DNA from: Acidimicrobiales bacterium
GTDB taxonomy: Bacteria; Actinomycetota; Acidimicrobiia; Acidimicrobiales; SKKL01
Length of the DNA stretch: 50,031 nucleotides
Reading direction: 5' to 3'
Assembly (NCBI GenBank): GCA_007121465.1
Contig: SKKL01000056.1
Span: 1 to 50,031, forward strand
Both the position numbers and the translations under genes were made by a program. Below, piece by piece: positions 11,421-20,565 of the stretch (positions are counted from its first letter, which is position 1; every line of letters starts with the position of its first letter). The notes beneath the pieces are model-generated. The model had not been told where the DNA came from and did not search any database. It saw only the letters and a list, made by a program, of their open reading frames with translations.

Positions 11421-12143
11421 TCAGCTGGCTTTACGGTCGTCGGTCGGCGAAGCGCCGGACGACCTGACGAACACCTGGTGGGCGACGGGTCGCCCCAGGG
11501 TCCGGTCCTGCCCCTCCACGCGGACCACGAGTGGCCCGTCGAAGGGATGTTTCTCGCGCACCTCGATGCGGACACCGGGCACGAGCCCGAGTCCGTCGAG
11601 GAACTCGACTAGGTCCGGGTCGGTCGACCCGGGAACGGCGACGACGGCGATGTCGCCGGGTTCGAGGTCCGCCAGGGGTGGCAGCGCGGGGACCTCGAGA
11701 TCGGTGGGTTCGGGGATGGGAAAGCCGTGGGGGCACGAATCGGGGTGTCCCAGGGTCTCGTTGATACGGGCCTCGACCTCGTCGGGCAGCTCGTGCTCGA
11801 AGGTGGTCGCCAGGCGGTCGGCGTCCTTCCAGTCGTAACCGAGGATGTCGGCGAGGAAGCGCTCGACGAGGCGGTGGCGCCGGATGGCGAGCACGGCCAG
11901 TCGTCGACCGGCATCGGTGAGGCTCACCCCGACATAGGGGGTGTGGGCCACCAGGCCCCGATCGGCGAGGCGCTTGACGTGGGTCGTCGCGGTGCCGGGT
12001 GAGGTGCCGAGTGCCTCGGCGAGATCGCCGGTGTGGGCGACCGTCTCGTCGGAACCGCTGACGCCGACCGTCTGTCGATAGATGGCCTTGAGTAGCTCTC
12101 GGTCGGTCTTGGTGATCGGATGCTGCGACGGGGTGTCGGTCAC
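11421..12143 (-). CDS. DtxR family metal-dependent regulator with FeoA-like C-terminal domain
   Basis: ITKTDRELLKAIYRQ...TGDLAEALGTSPGTATTHVKRLADRGLVAHTPYVGVSLTDAGRRLAVLAIRRHRLVERFLADILGYDWKDADRLATTFEHELPDEVEARI; start at GTG 12143 or further upstream (track start 12218). Confidence 0.87.
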   Translation of the reverse strand: MTDTPSQHPITKTDRELLKAIYRQTVGVSGSDETVAHTGDLAEALGTSPGTATTHVKRLADRGLVAHTPYVGVSLTDAGRRLAVLAIRRHRLVERFLADILGYDWKDADRLATTFEHELPDEVEARINETLGHPDSCPHGFPIPEPTDLEVPALPPLADLEPGDIAVVAVPGSTDPDLVEFLDGLGLVPGVRIEVREKHPFDGPLVVRVEGQDRTLGRPVAHQVFVRSSGASPTDDRKAS

Positions 12144-12249
12144 GGCCTCGGCAGTTCGCGGGCTGAAAGTCTGGTTTTCGACCTTCGGAAACCTAAGACC
12201 TGACGTGACGGAGGTCAAACACCCTCATGACCATTCCGCCGAGAGCCCC

Positions 12250-13557
12250 TCAGCTCAGGCGTGGCGAGAGGAATGCCCCGAGCGCCGCGGTCATCGGGGC
12301 GACGTCGAGGGCGCCGGTCAACTCCCGGATCGAGTGCATGGAGAGCTGTGCCACGCCCACGTCGACGGTGGGGATCGCCAATCCCGCGGCGGTCATCGGA
12401 CCGATCGTGGATCCGCAGGCCATGTCGGTGCGATGGATGTAGCGCTGATGGGCGACCTCGACCTGATCGCAGGCGAGGACGAACGCTGCGGTGCTCTCGG
12501 CGTCGGAGGCGTATCGCTGGTTGGCGTTGATCTTCACCACCGGCCCTCCGTTGAGCTGGATGTGGTGGTCGGGCTCGTGGCGTTCCGGGTAGTTGGGATG
12601 GGTGGCATGGGCCATGTCGGCCGATGCACAGACCGAACCCCCGAGCGAACGCAACAGGGTGGAGCGGTCGCCGCCCCGAGCGTGCTCGGCCAACTCGAGA
12701 ACCTGGCCGAGCAGGGTGCCGGCGGCTCCGGTGGCGGTCGAGCTCCCCACCTCTTCGTGGTCGAACAGGCACAGCACCGGGGTCGGACCGTCGCCGGTCT
12801 CCTCGGCACGGTCGGCGGCCTGCACGAGTGCCTCGACCCCGACGTGACACGAGAAGAGGTTGTCGAGGCGAGGTGCGAACACGAGGTCGTCATCGACGCC
12901 CCCGATGGTTCCGGGGACCACGTCGTGCAGCATGAGGTCCCACGCGAGGACCGCAGTGGGGGAGACCCCCGCCTCCGCCGCCACCATCTCGACGAGCTCC
13001 CCTTCGCGGGGGACGCCGGTGCCGAGCACAGGGGAGAGGTGGACTTGCTTGTTGAGCTGGAGCCCCTTCTCGTTGATCTCTCGGTCGAGATGGATCGCGA
13101 GCTGAGGCACCCGCAGGATCGGCCGATCGATCCGCACGAGAAGGGTCCGCACCCCGTTCGTCCTGGTCGAGTCGGACACGGTGAGGCGCCCGGACAACCC
13201 CAGGTCGCGGTCGAGCCAGGAGTTGACGAGCGCGCCGCCGTAGACCTCGACCCCCAGCTGGCGCCAGCCGGCGCGACCCGTGTCGGGCCGCGCCTTGACC
13301 CGCAGGTTGGGACTGTCGGTGTGCGCCCCGACGATTCGACATGGTGCCGCGGGTGCTCCGCTCGCGTCAGCCCAGGCAACGACTGCACCGCCGTCGGCCA
13401 CGTAGCGACGACCGGGGCCCTGCGGCCAGGCCTCTCGCCGGTCGAGGGCGGTGAACCCCGCCGCCTCGAGTCGGCTCACGGTGGTTCCGACGGCGTGGTA
13501 GGGCGACGGCGATGAATCGATGTAGTCGAGGAGGGACCGGACCTCGGCGGTCGGCAT
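12250..13557 (-). CDS. M18 family aminopeptidase (aspartyl aminopeptidase-like)
   Basis: MPTAEVRSLLDYIDSSPSPYHAVGTTVSRLEAAGF..., IVGAHTDSPNLRVK, FDHEEVGSSTATGA, TDMACGSTIGPMTAAGLAIPTVDVGVAQLSMHS. Confidence 0.95.
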   Translation of the reverse strand: MPTAEVRSLLDYIDSSPSPYHAVGTTVSRLEAAGFTALDRREAWPQGPGRRYVADGGAVVAWADASGAPAAPCRIVGAHTDSPNLRVKARPDTGRAGWRQLGVEVYGGALVNSWLDRDLGLSGRLTVSDSTRTNGVRTLLVRIDRPILRVPQLAIHLDREINEKGLQLNKQVHLSPVLGTGVPREGELVEMVAAEAGVSPTAVLAWDLMLHDVVPGTIGGVDDDLVFAPRLDNLFSCHVGVEALVQAADRAEETGDGPTPVLCLFDHEEVGSSTATGAAGTLLGQVLELAEHARGGDRSTLLRSLGGSVCASADMAHATHPNYPERHEPDHHIQLNGGPVVKINANQRYASDAESTAAFVLACDQVEVAHQRYIHRTDMACGSTIGPMTAAGLAIPTVDVGVAQLSMHSIRELTGALDVAPMTAALGAFLSPRLS

Positions 13558-14282
13558 CACGAGCCCCCGTCGAGGGACTCGGCCGCGCCGATCGCCATCA
13601 GGCGGTGCAGTGACGTCATCACCCGGAACGCGCTCATGCCGAGGATCTGGATGAGATCGGCGACGTCGCGTCGGCCGTCGAGCAGGGCGAGGAGCTCGAA
13701 CTCCTCGGGCGACAAGGTGATGGGCCCACTCGACAGGGGTAGTCGGGGTGTGCGTCGCAGCACCATGGTGGTGCTGGGAATCGCCTTGGCGATCTCCCGC
13801 CACTCGTCGACCCGGTGCCGGACGTCGGTCAGGACGTCGTCGAAGGGGAACCCCGGGTCGGACGCGAAGGGGTGGGACTCACCGCGGGTGAAGTAGAAGC
13901 GGACATCGCTCGGCAACAGGAGCTCGAAGAGGGTGGCGACGGTGTGCTCGTAGATGCGGGCCCGGAGGCGCTGGGGGTCGGCTCCCGCGGCCTCGAGCTC
14001 TCGGATCGCCTCTCCACCGTCGGTGGCATCGGTCGTGTCGGCGACGACACGATCCCAGGTGTCGGCGTTGACCAACCCTCCGCCGAGCACCGCTTGGCGC
14101 AATCCGGTCCCCACACCGTTGGCGGCCAGGCGAACCTCGTCGGGAGCGACGACCACGACGATGCCATCCCCACCCTCGAGGTGGAGCGTACCCTCCTGCC
14201 GTGAGGTGTGGAGGAGACGGAGGATGTCGGCGAACTGGACCTCGTCCAGCCGGCCCTCGAGGCCGGAGGTGCTCGAGCTCAT
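13557..14282 (-). CDS. DUF4388 (PATAN-like) domain protein
   Basis: MSSSTSGLEGRLDEVQFADILRLLHTSRQEGTLHLEGGDGIVVVVAPDEVRLAANG...; divergent from the conservon kinase; TACCGT-N7-ATG upstream of the start. Confidence 0.7.
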   Translation of the reverse strand: MSSSTSGLEGRLDEVQFADILRLLHTSRQEGTLHLEGGDGIVVVVAPDEVRLAANGVGTGLRQAVLGGGLVNADTWDRVVADTTDATDGGEAIRELEAAGADPQRLRARIYEHTVATLFELLLPSDVRFYFTRGESHPFASDPGFPFDDVLTDVRHRVDEWREIAKAIPSTTMVLRRTPRLPLSSGPITLSPEEFELLALLDGRRDVADLIQILGMSAFRVMTSLHRLMAIGAAESLDGGS

Positions 14283-14289
14283 GGGGGGC

Positions 14290-14295
14290 ACGGTA
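14290..14295 (-). promoter_or_regulatory. Candidate leaderless -10 element
   Basis: Minus strand TACCGT, 7 nt before ATG 14282. Confidence 0.45.
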
Positions 14296-14446
14296 ACCGA
14301 GCTACGGGGGTTCATGCGGGTGTTCCCCCTGCATATGGGCCAAACGACCTGTCTTGGGAACCTACTCAAGATCGCGTGGAGGCGTCCGATGGAATCTCAT
14401 CACGGCCTCGATCCGTGAGCCGACCGCTGTCGAGCCCGCGAGGGAC

Positions 14447-17305
14447 ATGATGCTGCGAAACATGACGTTGGGGACCAAGCTGCTGGCGGTGATCCTGCCG
14501 CCGCTGATCGTGCTGGTCGTCGTGGCGGGTATCGGCGCGCTCGACCGCCTCGACGAGGCAGCCGACGCACGCTCGGCCGACCAGTACATCGCGCTGGCGG
14601 ACGCTTCGAGCGCCTCGATCACCACGCTGCAGTGGGAGCGCAGCCTCTCGCTGTACCTCCTCGCCGGGGGAGAGACCGACGTGGAGGCCAATCTCGTCGA
14701 GCGGCGAGCTCGGGTCGACGCCGAGTGGGACCGCTTCGAGGCCGCTGCGGACGAGCTGACCGGGGGCGACCCCGACCATCCGCTCGCCGAGCTGATCTCT
14801 GACGCCGCGGCCAACCGCTCACGTATCGCCTCGTTCCGGGGCAGCATCGACAGCGGCACGACCGGCCAGTGGATCATCGCCGAAGGCTTCGACCGGGCGA
14901 CGAGCGCTCACCTCGATCTGATCGGCGAGATCGCCAACTCGGTCCCGATCGTCGAGGTCTCCTCCGAGCTTGCGTCGTTCTCGGCGGTCGTCCAGGCCCA
15001 GGAGGCCGCCTCCCGGACCGCCGCTCCGGTCACCATGGCCATCGCCGAGGGATCCTTCGATGCCGAGGGTCGAGCGTGGCGAGCGATGATGTCGGCGTCG
15101 ACCTCGTTCGAGCGGTACGAGTCGCTGTTCTACGACCTGTCCCCGGCCGTCCTCGAGTCCCAACTGCGTGGAGCACTCGGTTCCGGCGACCCCCAGGCCG
15201 CCGAGCGTATGCGGCGTGAGATCGTCGACACGGTCGCCCCGTCGATCAACTGGCTCACCGACGGCTCGGCGTTCGACGAGCCCGAGTCTCTCGCCGACTT
15301 CGATCCGGTCCTGTGGATCGACCTGAGCGAGAGTCGCCAGGGTTCGATCAGTGGTGTGGGCAGCGGGATCCTCGCCGACGTCTCGGCCTTCGTGTCCGGT
15401 GTGCGTGACGACGCCGAGCAGGCCGCACTCTTCTTCCTGTTGGCCGCCGCCGCGGCCGTGCTCTTCTCCGGGATCATGGCGGTCATCGTGGCTCGACGAG
15501 TCACCAAGCCCCTCCGGGAGCTCACCGTGGCGGCCGACCGGCTGTCCGACGAGCAGCTGCCCGCACTGGTCGAGCGACTCCGCAACCCCTCCGAAGAGGG
15601 GACCGGCGTGTTGCTGGAGCCGATCGGCATGCGGCGCAACGATGAGATCGGGCACCTCGCCGACGCCTTCGACGCCATCCAGCGGGTGACCGTCGACGTG
15701 GCCGAGGAGCAGTCGAACCTGTTGCGCAAGGGAATCGGCGACATCTTCGTGAACCTGGCCCGACGCAACCAGACCCTGCTCGACCGCCAGATCGAGTTCA
15801 TCGACCAGCTCGAGAGCTCCGAAGAGGACCCCGACGTCCTCGAGAACCTGTTCAAGCTCGACCACCTCGCCACCCGAATGCGGCGCAACGCCGAGTCGCT
15901 GCTCGTGCTCGCCGGCGTCGAGACGGGGCACCGGCGCTCGAAGCCCGTTTCCCTCGCCGACGTCGTGCGGGTGGCGATCGGTGAGGTCGAGGACTTCGCC
16001 CGTCTGAGCCTCGTGGCTCTCGACGACGCCAAGGTCACCGGGTCGGCGGCCATGGACGTCGCCCACCTCCTCTCCGAGCTGATGGAGAACGCCACGGCGT
16101 TCTCGCCGCCGGAGACCAACGTGGAGATCCTCGGCCACCAGAGCGCCGACGGCTACGTGCTCTCGATCTCGGATCAGGGCATCGGGATGAGCGAGGAGCA
16201 GTTCGCCGAGGCCAACCGCCTGTTGGCCGATCCGCCTCTGGTCGGGCTGACCTTGTCCCGCTCTCTCGGTTTCACCGTCGTCGGTCGACTTGCCTCGCGG
16301 TTCGACATCAGCGTGCGGCTGACCTCGTCGCCGACCGGTGGCGTCACGGCGCTGGTCACCCTTCCCGCTCCGGTCCTCCATGCCCTGCCCGAGGCCCGAG
16401 TGCCCGCCGAGCCAGAGGCGGTGTCTGACGCTGCGGCTCCCACCGAGCCGGCGCCCCCCTCCTCTGAGCCGGGGACGTTGCCTCGTCGCGAGCCCAACCG
16501 GGGTGCGGCGACGGCGTTCGCGCCCCAACCGATTCCCGACGACTCGATCACCGAGCCGGAGCCGGTCGCCGAGGCCTCGTCGCCGGCATGGGCCGAGTCC
16601 GAGCCCGTCGCCGGGGCCCCGTCGCCGGCATGGGCCGAGTCCGAGCCCGTCGCCGAGAGCCCGTCGCCGACGTTCGCGGAGCCTGAGCCGGTCGCCGAGG
16701 CCCCGTCGCCGGCATTCGCGGAGCCCGACCCGGTCGCCGAGGCCCCGTCGCCGGCATTCGCCGATCCCTTCGATGCTCCTCGTCGAGATCCTGGACCGGC
16801 GATGCCCCGGCCTGACGAGCCTGCGCCCGATTGGGTGTCGCCGGCACCGGCAGCGGGTTCGCTCGCGTCGGCGGTCCCGGAGGGGGACGCATTCGATCAG
16901 GGCCTCGCCGCCCTGATGGGCGGGGAGGCCACCGAGCGCCCCGCCACCGACAACGGGAGGGACGACGCGGTGTCCGGAGAACCCGAGCCGTCGGCGCCCA
17001 GCCTCTTCGGGGCCGAGCCGGTGAACGCCTCGACGGCGAGCTCCGATGCGGCTGGCGACGCCGCCGGTGGCGTGACCTCGGCCGGGCTCGCGCGGCGGGT
17101 TCCCAAGGCCAACATCCCGGTCAGCGAGCCGGTCGAACGCCCCGGATCGTCAGCAGGATCCTCGGTCGGGGCATCCCAGAGGTCCCCCGAAGAGGTGCGT
17201 GCAATGCTGTCCCGGTACCGCTCCGGCCTCCAGCGGGCCACGGGCACCAACGAGAGCGACGACCCGGGCACTCCCGGTTCGCACCACACGAACGGAGAGG
17301 TGTGA
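14447..17305 (+). CDS. Nitrate-sensor/HAMP-type sensor histidine kinase, conservon CvnA-like
   Basis: MMLRNMTLGTKLLAVILPPLIVLVVVAGIGALDRLDEAADARSADQY..., second TM, HAMP, NLARRNQTLLDRQIEFIDQLESSEEDPDVLENLFKLDHLATRMRRNAESLLVLAG, HATPase LMENATAFSPPETNV; followed by roadblock, DUF742-like and GTPase genes. Start could also be 14450 or 14462. Confidence 0.92.
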   Translation: MMLRNMTLGTKLLAVILPPLIVLVVVAGIGALDRLDEAADARSADQYIALADASSASITTLQWERSLSLYLLAGGETDVEANLVERRARVDAEWDRFEAAADELTGGDPDHPLAELISDAAANRSRIASFRGSIDSGTTGQWIIAEGFDRATSAHLDLIGEIANSVPIVEVSSELASFSAVVQAQEAASRTAAPVTMAIAEGSFDAEGRAWRAMMSASTSFERYESLFYDLSPAVLESQLRGALGSGDPQAAERMRREIVDTVAPSINWLTDGSAFDEPESLADFDPVLWIDLSESRQGSISGVGSGILADVSAFVSGVRDDAEQAALFFLLAAAAAVLFSGIMAVIVARRVTKPLRELTVAADRLSDEQLPALVERLRNPSEEGTGVLLEPIGMRRNDEIGHLADAFDAIQRVTVDVAEEQSNLLRKGIGDIFVNLARRNQTLLDRQIEFIDQLESSEEDPDVLENLFKLDHLATRMRRNAESLLVLAGVETGHRRSKPVSLADVVRVAIGEVEDFARLSLVALDDAKVTGSAAMDVAHLLSELMENATAFSPPETNVEILGHQSADGYVLSISDQGIGMSEEQFAEANRLLADPPLVGLTLSRSLGFTVVGRLASRFDISVRLTSSPTGGVTALVTLPAPVLHALPEARVPAEPEAVSDAAAPTEPAPPSSEPGTLPRREPNRGAATAFAPQPIPDDSITEPEPVAEASSPAWAESEPVAGAPSPAWAESEPVAESPSPTFAEPEPVAEAPSPAFAEPDPVAEAPSPAFADPFDAPRRDPGPAMPRPDEPAPDWVSPAPAAGSLASAVPEGDAFDQGLAALMGGEATERPATDNGRDDAVSGEPEPSAPSLFGAEPVNASTASSDAAGDAAGGVTSAGLARRVPKANIPVSEPVERPGSSAGSSVGASQRSPEEVRAMLSRYRSGLQRATGTNESDDPGTPGSHHTNGEV
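16559..16768 (+). repeat. Five tandem copies of a 42-nt (14-codon) unit inside the CvnA-like gene
   Basis: EPVAEASSPAWAES / EPVAGAPSPAWAES / EPVAESPSPTFAEP / EPVAEAPSPAFAEP / DPVAEAPSPAFADP. Confidence 0.9.
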
Positions 17306-17311
17306 CGCGCG

Positions 17312-17734
17312 ATGACAGATCTGAGCGCAGCAGCGAGCAACGTCAACTGGCTGGTCTCGAACTTCGTTGACAAGGTCCCCGGGGTCAGCGAGGCGGTCGT
17401 CGTGTCCGCCGACGGACTGCCGATGGCGGTGTCGATGGGCCTGTCGCGTGAGGCCGCCGACCGCTTCGCCGCCGTGGCGTCGGGCTTCATCGGACTCGCC
17501 TACGGGGCTGCGGGCCGCTTCGGCGGTGGCCCGGTTCAGTCGGTGATCGTCGAGATGGAGCGGGCCTTCCTCTTCGTCACCGGTATCAGCGACGGTTCCT
17601 GCCTCGCGGTGGTCGCCGGATCCGACTGTGATGTCGGGCTCGTCGGCTACGAGATGGCAGTGCTGGTCGAGAAGGCGGGCGCCGTCCTCACCCCCGAGCT
17701 CCGGGCGGAGCTGCAAGGAGCGTTGCCGCGATGA
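17312..17734 (+). CDS. Roadblock/LC7 domain protein, CvnB-like
   Basis: MTDLSAAASNVNWLVSNFVDKVPGVSEAVVVSADGLPMAVSMGLSREAADRFAAVASGFIGLA... Confidence 0.94.
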   Translation: MTDLSAAASNVNWLVSNFVDKVPGVSEAVVVSADGLPMAVSMGLSREAADRFAAVASGFIGLAYGAAGRFGGGPVQSVIVEMERAFLFVTGISDGSCLAVVAGSDCDVGLVGYEMAVLVEKAGAVLTPELRAELQGALPR

Positions 17735-18096
17735 GCACTCCCGAGTCAGACGAGCCAGATCTGGGCGTACGCATCCGGCCCTATGCCATCACCGGGGGAC
17801 GCACGCGAGCCGGGACCGACCTCGCCATCGAGGCGATGGTCAGCTCCACCCCCCAGGGCCTCGCCGAAGCGGACCGGCTCACCCTCGAGCGGGCGCGCAT
17901 CGTCGCCTTGTGCTCGACACCTCAGTCCGTGGCGGAGATCTCGGCCCATCTGGGCCTGCACCTGGGTGTTTCGAAGGTGCTCGTCGGCGATCTCGCCGGC
18001 GAAGGTCTGCTGGCGGTCCACCGTCCGAACCACGTCGGGGACCGCCCCGACCTGAGACTGCTCGAGAGGGTGCTCGATGGACTCCAGGCACTTTGA
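17731..18096 (+). CDS. DUF742 domain protein, CvnC-like
   Basis: LGVRIRPYAITGGRTRAGTDLAIEAMVSST...LCSTPQSVAEISAHLGLHLGVSKVLVGDLAGEGLLAVHRP; overlaps both neighbours. Confidence 0.93.
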   Translation: MSTPESDEPDLGVRIRPYAITGGRTRAGTDLAIEAMVSSTPQGLAEADRLTLERARIVALCSTPQSVAEISAHLGLHLGVSKVLVGDLAGEGLLAVHRPNHVGDRPDLRLLERVLDGLQAL

Positions 18097-18664
18097 CGAC
18101 ACCGCCGGGTCGGCTGCACCGATCCCGGTCAAGATCGTGGTCGCCGGCGGGTTCGCCGTCGGCAAGACCACGTTCGTCGGTTCGATCTCGGAGATCGCGC
18201 CCCTCACCACCGAGGCGGCGATGACCAACATGAGTGTCGGTGTCGACGACATCTCCAAGGTCACCGGCAAGACGTCGACGACGGTGGCGATGGACTTTGG
18301 TCGAATCTCCCTCGGCAACGACCTGGTGCTCTACCTCTTCGGCACCCCGGGCCAGCCGCGCTTCCACTTCATGTGGGACGACCTCGTCCGGGGTGCGATC
18401 GGAGCGGTCGTGATCGTGGACAGCAACCGGATCGCCGACTCGTTCCCCGCCGTCGACTACTTCGAGGCTCGTGACGTCCCCTTCATCGTGGCGCACAACG
18501 CGTTCGACGGGTCCACCGACCACACCCTCGACGATCTGCGCGAGGCACTGGCGGTGTCGCCCGACGTTCCCATGATCGAGTGCGATGCCCGAGACCGTGA
18601 CTCCACCAAGGTGGCACTGCTCGAGGTCGTCCAGCACGCGATGGCCCGAGCGACCGCCGCCTGA
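18077..18664 (+). CDS. ATP/GTP-binding protein, CvnD-like small GTPase
   Basis: MDSRHFDDTAGSAAPIPVKIVVAGGFAVGKTTFVGSISEIAPLTTEAAMT...LFGTPGQPRFHFMWDDLVRGAIGAVVIVDSNR. Confidence 0.95.
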   Translation: MDSRHFDDTAGSAAPIPVKIVVAGGFAVGKTTFVGSISEIAPLTTEAAMTNMSVGVDDISKVTGKTSTTVAMDFGRISLGNDLVLYLFGTPGQPRFHFMWDDLVRGAIGAVVIVDSNRIADSFPAVDYFEARDVPFIVAHNAFDGSTDHTLDDLREALAVSPDVPMIECDARDRDSTKVALLEVVQHAMARATAA

Positions 18665-18667
18665 TCA

Positions 18668-18717
18668 CCGGTCGACATCGACCGGGCCTGCTCGCACCGC
18701 CGACTGCTGGGAGCAGG
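18668..18717 (+). terminator. Hairpin pair after the conservon, candidate terminator
   Basis: CCGGTCG-ACAT-CGACCGG (18668-18685), then CCTGCTC (18687-18693)/GAGCAGG (18711-18717), between convergent genes. Confidence 0.45.
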
Positions 18718-18718
18718 G

Positions 18719-19810
18719 TCAGGCGTCGTCGAAGGTGATGACGCTGCGGGCGAGCGAGCCTTCCTTCATGGCGTCGAATCCGTCGTTCACGTCGTCGAGG
18801 CCGATGCGAGCCGACACCAGCTCGTCGAGCTTCAGTCGGCCATCGAGATAGAGGTCGACATAGCGCGGCATGTCGACCCGGAACCGGTTCGACCCCATGT
18901 TGGAGCCCTGGATCCGCTTCTCGGAGAGGAACGCCACCCCCGGTAGCTGGATGTTCTGTCCGATCGGGATCATCCCGATGACCGTGGCGGTGCCACCGGC
19001 CCGCAGCATGGCGAAGGCCTGCTCGGCGGCGACCGTGAGACCGATCGCTTCGAACGAGTAGTGCACGCCGCCACCGGTGAGGGTCTGCACCGCTTCGACG
19101 GGATCGTTGTCGGCGGCGTTGACCACATCGGTGGCACCGAACTGGGTCGCCATCTCGAGCTTCGAGTCGAGCATGTCGACCGCGATGACCCGACTGGCGC
19201 CCGCGATGCGGGCGCCCTGCACGGCGTTGAGCCCGATGCCGCCACACCCGATGACCGCCACCGTCGTGCCCGGCTCGACTCGTGCGGTGTTGAACACCGC
19301 CCCCAGTCCGGTCGTGACGCCACATCCGATGAGCGCGGCCCGATCGAGAGGCATGTCCTCGCGGATCTTCACGACTCCGTGCTCGTGCACCAGCATCTGC
19401 TCGGCGAAGGACGACATCTTGAGGAACTGGAAGACCGGTTCGCCGTCTCGGGACAACCTGCTCGCCTCTCCGGGTTGGCGTTCGGTGGCTCCCGAACCCG
19501 AACAGATCGACAAGCGTCCGGTGAGGCAGTTCTCGCAGTTGCCGCAGTAGACCGACAGGCAGGTGATCACGTGGTCGCCCGGCTTCACGTAGCTGACCTG
19601 GTCACCGACCGCCTCGACGATTCCCGCGGACTCGTGCCCGAGGACCGTGGGAGTCATGTACGGGTACTTACCCTCGATGAAGTGGAGATCACTGTGGCAG
19701 AGACCAGCCGCGGCGACCCGGATGAGGACCTCGCGCGGCCCGGGCGAGTCGATGGCGACCTCCTCGATCTCGAGGCGTCCTGGAATGGCGTTGAGTACGG
19801 CAGCTCTCAT
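18719..19810 (-). CDS. Zinc-dependent alcohol dehydrogenase (class III-like)
   Basis: MRAAVLNAIPGRLEIEEVAIDSPGPREVLIRVAAAGLCHSDLHFIEGKYPYMTPTVLGHESAGIVEAVG...CLSVYCGNCENCLTGRLSIC...VIGCGGIGLNAVQGA. Confidence 0.95.
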   Translation of the reverse strand: MRAAVLNAIPGRLEIEEVAIDSPGPREVLIRVAAAGLCHSDLHFIEGKYPYMTPTVLGHESAGIVEAVGDQVSYVKPGDHVITCLSVYCGNCENCLTGRLSICSGSGATERQPGEASRLSRDGEPVFQFLKMSSFAEQMLVHEHGVVKIREDMPLDRAALIGCGVTTGLGAVFNTARVEPGTTVAVIGCGGIGLNAVQGARIAGASRVIAVDMLDSKLEMATQFGATDVVNAADNDPVEAVQTLTGGGVHYSFEAIGLTVAAEQAFAMLRAGGTATVIGMIPIGQNIQLPGVAFLSEKRIQGSNMGSNRFRVDMPRYVDLYLDGRLKLDELVSARIGLDDVNDGFDAMKEGSLARSVITFDDA

Positions 19811-19871
19811 CTGTTTCCCCCTGCGGTGGTCTGGGCCGATTGTGGCACAGGGCGCATTCGGACGGGGCCGG

Positions 19872-20552
19872 TCAGAAGGGGCGGGCGTCGAGGAAGCCCA
19901 ACGCCTCGTCGATGAAGGTGAAATCCTTGGGTGTCCCGAAGTGGTCGATCCGGTGGAGGGGCAGGAACCGCGAGTCCGGCAGTGCGGCGACGAGCTCATC
20001 GGCGGGCCACACGAAGTCCTGATCACCGAGGACGACGAGAACCGGGCACTCGACGCGTGCCAGGTCATCGCGGGTCAGTGCGGGGTTGGCTCGGCGCATG
20101 AACGCGGCCAGCGCTGCCGGGTCGTTCCCCTCGGTGGTGGCGAGCTGGCGGAAGTGCGCGAGGACGAGGTTGTCGGGGTCGTGGTCGCCCTCGACGGCCC
20201 GGGCGACGGTGTCGCCCCCCTCCGAGCCGAAGATGTTGTCGCCGATCCCGGCCACCACGATGCGCCGAAAGCGGTCGGGGTGGCGACTGGCGAGAGTGAG
20301 GGTGATCCGCGCCCCCATGCTGTAGCCGATGGCGTCGACGGGCTCGTCGGGAAGCTCGGCGAGCACCCGCTCCTCGGTGTCGGCGTAGTCGGCGGGGTCG
20401 TGGGGCTTGGGGGCGTCACCGTGTCCGAGGAGGTCGGGAGCGATCACCCGGCGGTCGGCGTCTTCGAGAAGAGCGACCCAACCCGGCTCGTGCCAGGTAC
20501 GGCGAGCAGACGTGGCGAAACCGTGGAGCAACAGGACCGGTGGTGTACTCAT
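19872..20552 (-). CDS. Alpha/beta hydrolase
   Basis: MSTPPVLLLHGFATSARRTWHEPGW...DLLGHGDAPKP...DAIGYSMGARITLTLA. Confidence 0.92.
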   Translation of the reverse strand: MSTPPVLLLHGFATSARRTWHEPGWVALLEDADRRVIAPDLLGHGDAPKPHDPADYADTEERVLAELPDEPVDAIGYSMGARITLTLASRHPDRFRRIVVAGIGDNIFGSEGGDTVARAVEGDHDPDNLVLAHFRQLATTEGNDPAALAAFMRRANPALTRDDLARVECPVLVVLGDQDFVWPADELVAALPDSRFLPLHRIDHFGTPKDFTFIDEALGFLDARPF

Positions 20553-20559
20553 GGGGTCG

Positions 20560-20565
20560 AATCTA
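20560..20565 (-). promoter_or_regulatory. Candidate leaderless -10 element overlapping the aftD-like stop codon
   Basis: Minus strand TAGATT-CGACCCC-ATG(20552); the TAG is also the stop codon of the upstream gene. Confidence 0.45.

Noticed and set aside
16559-16768. CRISPR-like array
   Set aside because: Repeats are contiguous, in frame and coding, with no spacers and no cas genes nearby.
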